From Leptobrachium leishanense (lineage: Eukaryota > Chordata > Amphibia > Anura > Megophryidae), in NCBI GenBank assembly GCA_009667805.1, contig CM019064.1, positions 387,686,049 to 387,750,048 on the forward strand: a stretch of DNA of 64,000 nucleotides, read 5' to 3'. Shown here in pieces: positions 59,556-64,000 of the stretch (within the stretch, counting starts at the first letter, position 1; every line of letters starts with the position of its first letter). The notes below the pieces were generated by a model. It was not told the DNA's origin. It saw only the letters and a program-made list of their open reading frames with translations, and did no database searches. Position numbers and translations under genes: made by a program.

Positions 59556-60365
59556 CCTATAGCTCCAAAACATCTGGAGGGCCATGGTTGCTGACCCCAG
59601 ACAGAGACTATTATGGCTCTGGGAAGTTTATCCAAAGGTTGGAATACAGCCATTGTGTACCTGTATTCACGGAGGAGGTACTGTGATTGTTTTTTCTAAG
59701 CTTTCAATACAATTTTTAATGAAACCTGCCAGCACAATAAACAGAATTGATTAATGTGGCATAATTCATGTAGCTAAAGCTCTGAATGCATCTGCAGTTT
59801 GTAGACATTATATGGAGTCTTGTTAGTTACTCAATGGTGTGCACACATTAGACATACTCTAAATGACCCGGAACTGCTTTCCCAATAGATTAACATTGTA
59901 TGGACTAATTTACCTTAAATTAGCTTCTGACAATAAACGCTTTGCAAGGCAGTTGATTAAAAGGTATTTAACTATTGACAGAATGATAATAAGTTTACAA
60001 ATAATACTGCACCCTGCTTGCATTACTGCAGCTCTTCTATTACACAATATTTATATACAATTAATCTCAGAAAAATGCTGGAATGAGTATTCCACTTCAC
60101 CAGTGTCCTATAAACCATATGAAAGCAAAGTCACTTATGAACAGGTACATATAAAGAAATTTGAATAAAATCTTTTCTCAACTTTTTTTTAATATTTTTC
60201 TCCTAGCCAGCAGGGGGTGCATTTTCACCAGCCTGACATAAACAGTATCGTGAAAGGTGTGTGTGTGCATTCCTATTTTATTGCTGATAGCATTATGTGG
60301 ATAGCACATGTCCTACCCACATTCTTTTGCCCATTCCATTCATTGTTATGAGATATATTTCTAGC
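59556..60365. other. Unannotated intergenic DNA
   Basis: Contains a 101-codon frame at 59863-60168 (+) with no recognised motif, probably chance. Otherwise plain AT-rich sequence. Confidence 0.35.
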
Positions 60366-61552
60366 CAGGGCCGGATTTATAACTAGGCAGAGTAAGCATG
60401 TACCTACTCTGACTATTTTTACAATAATTTAGACCACTGTATCTCTGGAGCCCTAATGGCTAGAGTGACACATGGAAAGGCCAGATTATTATTATAAAAT
60501 AAATCCAGATTAGATTTATGTAAGAATAAAATAATAAAATAATATTTTTCTGAATTTGTTTTCGAACGCAGCACTATAAAGTGAATAGTGATGCTACGCT
60601 AAGGCTGGGGTCAGACCAGCGCACTTTTAGGCTAGGGTCAGACGAGCGTGATTTCTACGGACTCTACGTCCGTGCAGTACGTCAGTACGGAAGACACAGT
60701 AGTGGCCACACAATTTTTTTTTGCACTGACGTATATTTTGACGGATGTAGGAGGGAAAATAAATTAAAAAGCAAAACCATTTTGTCCGTGAAAAATGCTG
60801 GACGTATAAATGCAGTCCGTCTGACCACGTTCCATCACTCACACACAAAGCTATGCAGACGTTGCGGACGCAGCGCACTTTGTGCGGCCGTTCAAGTGGT
60901 TGTACGTTCTTGCGTTTGCCGCGGCCGTGGTGCGTCCGCAGTTCAGTGCGGACGTACTTTGTGTAACAGGCTCCAATGGACTTTCTTTCATGCTATCACG
61001 GACGTACTTTTAGGCGCAATCACGGACGTGAACACTACGCTCGTCTGACCCCAGCCTTAACGTGCGTTCTGGCGCACTTAATCATGGCCGCACTAGCAGC
61101 AAATGACGGGCAATGACAGCCAACATACGAAGTACGGTCGCACGAAAGTCCGGCCGCGCAACGCAAGTGGAAAATGAACGCATTTTTTCGAGAACACAGA
61201 ACCGCTAGTACGGACGTACAGAGTGCGCTGCAGCGGCATAGCGGTGTGTGTGTGTGTGATTTGGAGACGTCAGACCCTGCTCATGTCCGGCCAACATAAC
61301 GTCCAGACGCAAAAAGTTTCCTGGTTTGAATTCGTAAAACATCACGCACGAACATGCGCATCGTATGACCGTTTTCGCATATTCCGTGAAAAAATACATC
61401 AATGCGTTCGGACGCACTTTTTTACGTTCACGTGTAAAAATGCTATCCCAAAACAAAAATTTAAAAAATAATTTTCATGTTTTTTTTTTTTTGGCGGGGC
61501 ACACCTCATTTCTGTGCCTACAGGCTCCTGAGATGCAAATCCGACCCTGTTT
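60366..61552. mobile_element. Three-level MITE nest
   Basis: The outer element has ends CAGGGCCGGATTTATAAC and GCAAATCCGACCCTG. Inside it is a GGCTGGGGTCAGAC-family element (about 60600-61448), which contains a second member of that family (about 60629-61059) just after its left end. Confidence 0.65.
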
Positions 61553-62180
61553 CTAGCATGGCTTATTCCTCCTCCAACTCATCTTTTGGATTTACGCAAG
61601 AACACTGGGCACATATATAATTTTTTTGGGGCAGGCCACTGCAACTGTTGTTGTCTCCTGTAGTCCATAGGACTCCCATGGAGATGGCAACCATGCACAA
61701 GCTGTGCACGAGGACGTGCAAATGGCTCCCCCAAAGGACACTTGGAACACTGGTACTAGTGTTTTTTTTATGTATTTTGCACTAATTGTGCAAAAGCCTT
61801 AAGAATTATACCCTTATCTCTTCTTACACTTTTTCCCATGTAAGTTACCTTCTTAAACCTACTAACCCCCCAGGCCCCCCCTTACCCGCCCCCAACCCCC
61901 CCTCCCTTTCCCGTAAATAAAAACACAACAAAGTATTGGCATTTTGAAAAGGTCACATCTTTTATTACTTAAGGCCAAATTCTTTGCCTCTAAGGCAGAA
62001 TTATTATTATCGATCCTCGTATGCCAAATACGCTACACCAGATAACACTGGCAACTGCAATGCACCACAAGCATTGCCCAGAAATAGCGCCTCACGTGGC
62101 TAAGCAGGATGACCACACGTTTTGCTCAGTGTATTTTTATGGCAGATAGCAGGCCGAGAGGATCTGCAAACCAGGAAGGC
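61553..62180. other. Unannotated intergenic DNA
   Basis: Includes a C-rich stretch near 61865-61910. No ORF or repeat ends recognised. Confidence 0.35.
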
Positions 62181-62640
62181 ACCTGAGCCTGGCCGTATGA
62201 AACCACAACTCACCCCGTACCCTGCAGATCCTCCCCCCACTATCGCCCTCCACGTGCCAGGCCGCCTATTTCACCGCTCCTCCCTAACCTAAACCATGTC
62301 CATCTTAAGTGCAATCCCCCAGCTGTGGCCGTTCAAACCACCAGCTGGCTTCCTGCCACATGGTAAAGTACCCAATTTAAGCGCAATCCACCCAGTTGTG
62401 GCCGTAAAAAAACACCAACTGGCTTCAAGCCTCTTGGGATACTATCTGATCGATAATAATTGCTCTAAACCATGCTTTTAATCAAAGAACAATCCCCCAA
62501 CCCTGGCCGTTCAAAACCACAGGCTGGCTTCATGTAACATGGTGTATAATTTGATGGAATAGGTAGACTAACCATGTCCATATTTAGACAATTCCCCAGA
62601 CCTGGCCGTATAAACCATGAACCGGGTTCATGCAACATGG
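62181..62640 (+). repeat. Degenerate tandem repeat with hairpin units
   Basis: Four or five units spaced 70-105 bp apart, each with CAATCC, a CCAGCTGTGGCCGT-like word, an inverted word about 15 bp later, GGCTTC and CATGG. The clearest units start at 62319, 62392, 62497 and 62596. No coding potential. Confidence 0.65.
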
Positions 62641-63220
62641 CATATTTCCATATGGGAAACCACGGGTGGTCTTGCATGAGTGGTGGAATCTAGTGCCCCT
62701 ATCCATGGTGCTTCTGCTGCGTGACCTTTCCGACGTTGTAGAGAACCAGCATCTATGAAAGAGAAAACAAAACAGGGTGGGTTGGGTGGGAGAAAAAGAA
62801 AAATTATTGCAATACCAAAATGTCCCCCGCCCAGCCTCTTGTATCCTCCCTTCCTCCTCCTTCCCCATTGTTTATCGTTCCATTGTACCCAATCACAAAG
62901 AGCCATGCTTCAGCTCATAAAACAAAGCCTGATCCCATAGAACAAAGGAAACTCCCCCCTTTCACTCTTGTGCAATACAGGGATAATCCTTAAACCTCCT
63001 TCATTCCTAATTAGTCTTTCTCTCGAACAAACACTTAACACAAAGGTCTGAGAGACGTATTCTTTTTTTTTTTTAACGGAAAGTATTTTCCAGGAAAGAT
63101 ACATTGAGATTTCTCTCACTTTCAGGTATGTCCTGGGTGGCGAGTATGTAACGTTAGGTGTCTTGCCCAAGGACACTTACTGGAGAGGTGATGAATGAGC
63201 TGAATTAATAGCTCCTATGC
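62641..63220. other. Intergenic DNA with a LINE-tail fragment
   Basis: Positions about 63085-63145 match the LINE tail at 17570 and 26950 (AAGATACATTGAGATTTCTC, then GTATGTCCTGGG). Nothing else recognised. Confidence 0.5.
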
Positions 63221-63697
63221 AAGGTACAGGCCAGGTTTGCCAGGTATCTGAAGCACAGCACAGGTGATATGATTTGCTGCTCAGTGATTGCAGGATTCAG
63301 TCTGCATTTCCCCAAGGTGATCCTTAAAACCTGGCGTCTGAGGCCCCGTTCACACCTAGACGTTTTGGCACGTGTTCGTGCGCGCTTTGAAACGCATGAA
63401 TGGGGAAATCCCATGATTTGCTATGGGCCCTGTTCACACCTAAGCGTTTTGGAGCGCGCAGGAACGCGCTTTGAAACGGCCGATGCAAAAAGAAGTCCAG
63501 CAGCTTCTTTTCGGGCATACAGCAGCGTGTTCGCGGCCATAGACATAGCCGCAAACGTGCTGCAATGCGCGTTCGTGCGTTTATTCGTATGCGGGAATGC
63601 GCGGAAAAAAACACACGCATTGCGCGATGCAGCGCTACACCCAAGTGTGAACCCAGCCTTAGGGAGACTTGAGGACCAGAGTTGGGAACCACTTGTC
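63221..63697. repeat. CAGTGGTTCCCAACC-family MITE split by another MITE
   Basis: The left part (63221-63338) and right part (63662-63697) of the hAT-type MITE are separated by a GC-rich element with ends GGCCCCGTTCACACCTAGACG and TGTGAACCCAGCC, which has a second internal start at 63426. Confidence 0.6.
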
Positions 63698-63817
63698 TGA
63701 AGGGTGGGTTATCAGGATTGCCCTTTGGGTGGAGCAAGCAGGGGACAGGGTGAGGGACCCCAAGCCAATGCCGACACCTGCCATGTAAATGCACAGAACC
63801 AATGTTCAATATGGAAC

Positions 63818-64000
63818 TAAGGTTGCTAGATCAGCCACGTGTTTCTGGACACATATTACTATTTCATGCAGAGCTGAGCTGCCGTGCAACATGTATAATT
63901 CATATTCTGCAGGAATAAATAAAAGGCAGGTCACCTGGGATTCCTTTTTGATTTCTTACCTGTAGCATCTGAATTATACATGCTGCAGGTTGGCGTTTTT
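63818..64000. repeat. MITE of the GTTGCTAGATCAGCCACG family, cut by the window edge
   Basis: Matches 53966-54090 and 56515-56800, including ACATGCTGCAGG and GGTCACCTGGGATTC words. Confidence 0.55.

Overview
The window is vertebrate nuclear DNA, most likely from a frog. It carries two complete type II keratin genes in tandem, each with the nine-exon layout of that family, set in AT-rich sequence dense with transposons. The mix of Tc1-like, hAT, L2/CR1-like and Tx1/L1-like LINE, Ty3/Gypsy and TTAA-flanked elements fits an anuran. The species cannot be named from sequence alone, and the absence of operons, ribosome binding sites and CRISPR arrays fits a eukaryote.

Layout. 1-2.3 kb: dead Tc1-like transposon split by a foldback element. 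2.4-10.7 kb: keratin gene A (508 codons, 9 exons, + strand). 10.8-37.1 kb: about 26 kb of nested transposons. This holds a LINE split by a MITE, which is split by a foldback, which is split by a short Gypsy element. It also holds a second LINE, a 921-bp LTR with an unidentified 273-aa ORF, three hAT copies and many MITEs. 37.65-44.8 kb: keratin gene B (494 codons, 9 exons, + strand). 45.2 kb: a damaged Arg-type tRNA and an intact tRNA-His(GTG), followed directly by a LINE 3' end. 46.3-64 kb: more MITEs, a fourth hAT copy, a truncated Gypsy element whose integrase follows the protease directly (Gmr1-type order) and whose gag has a SCAN-like segment, a probable keratin exon-7 relic, and a degenerate hairpin tandem repeat.

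The two keratins share exon sizes from exon 2 to exon 8, a proximal promoter with CCAAT and TATA boxes, and His/Gly/Ser-rich heads and tails ending in cysteine. They are recent tandem duplicates and are probably co-expressed in epithelium as partners of type I keratins. Both genes carry partial copies of their own exons in upstream introns (exon 2 in gene A, exon 5 in gene B), and an exon-7-like relic lies 12 kb past gene B, so the locus has a history of local duplication and decay.

No gene network beyond the keratin pair is visible. All other coding sequence is transposon protein, nearly all of it disrupted. Exon boundaries were derived by hand from splice signals, reading frame and known type II exon sizes. 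Repeat boundaries rest on terminal inverted repeats and target-site duplications where these are visible, and are otherwise approximate.
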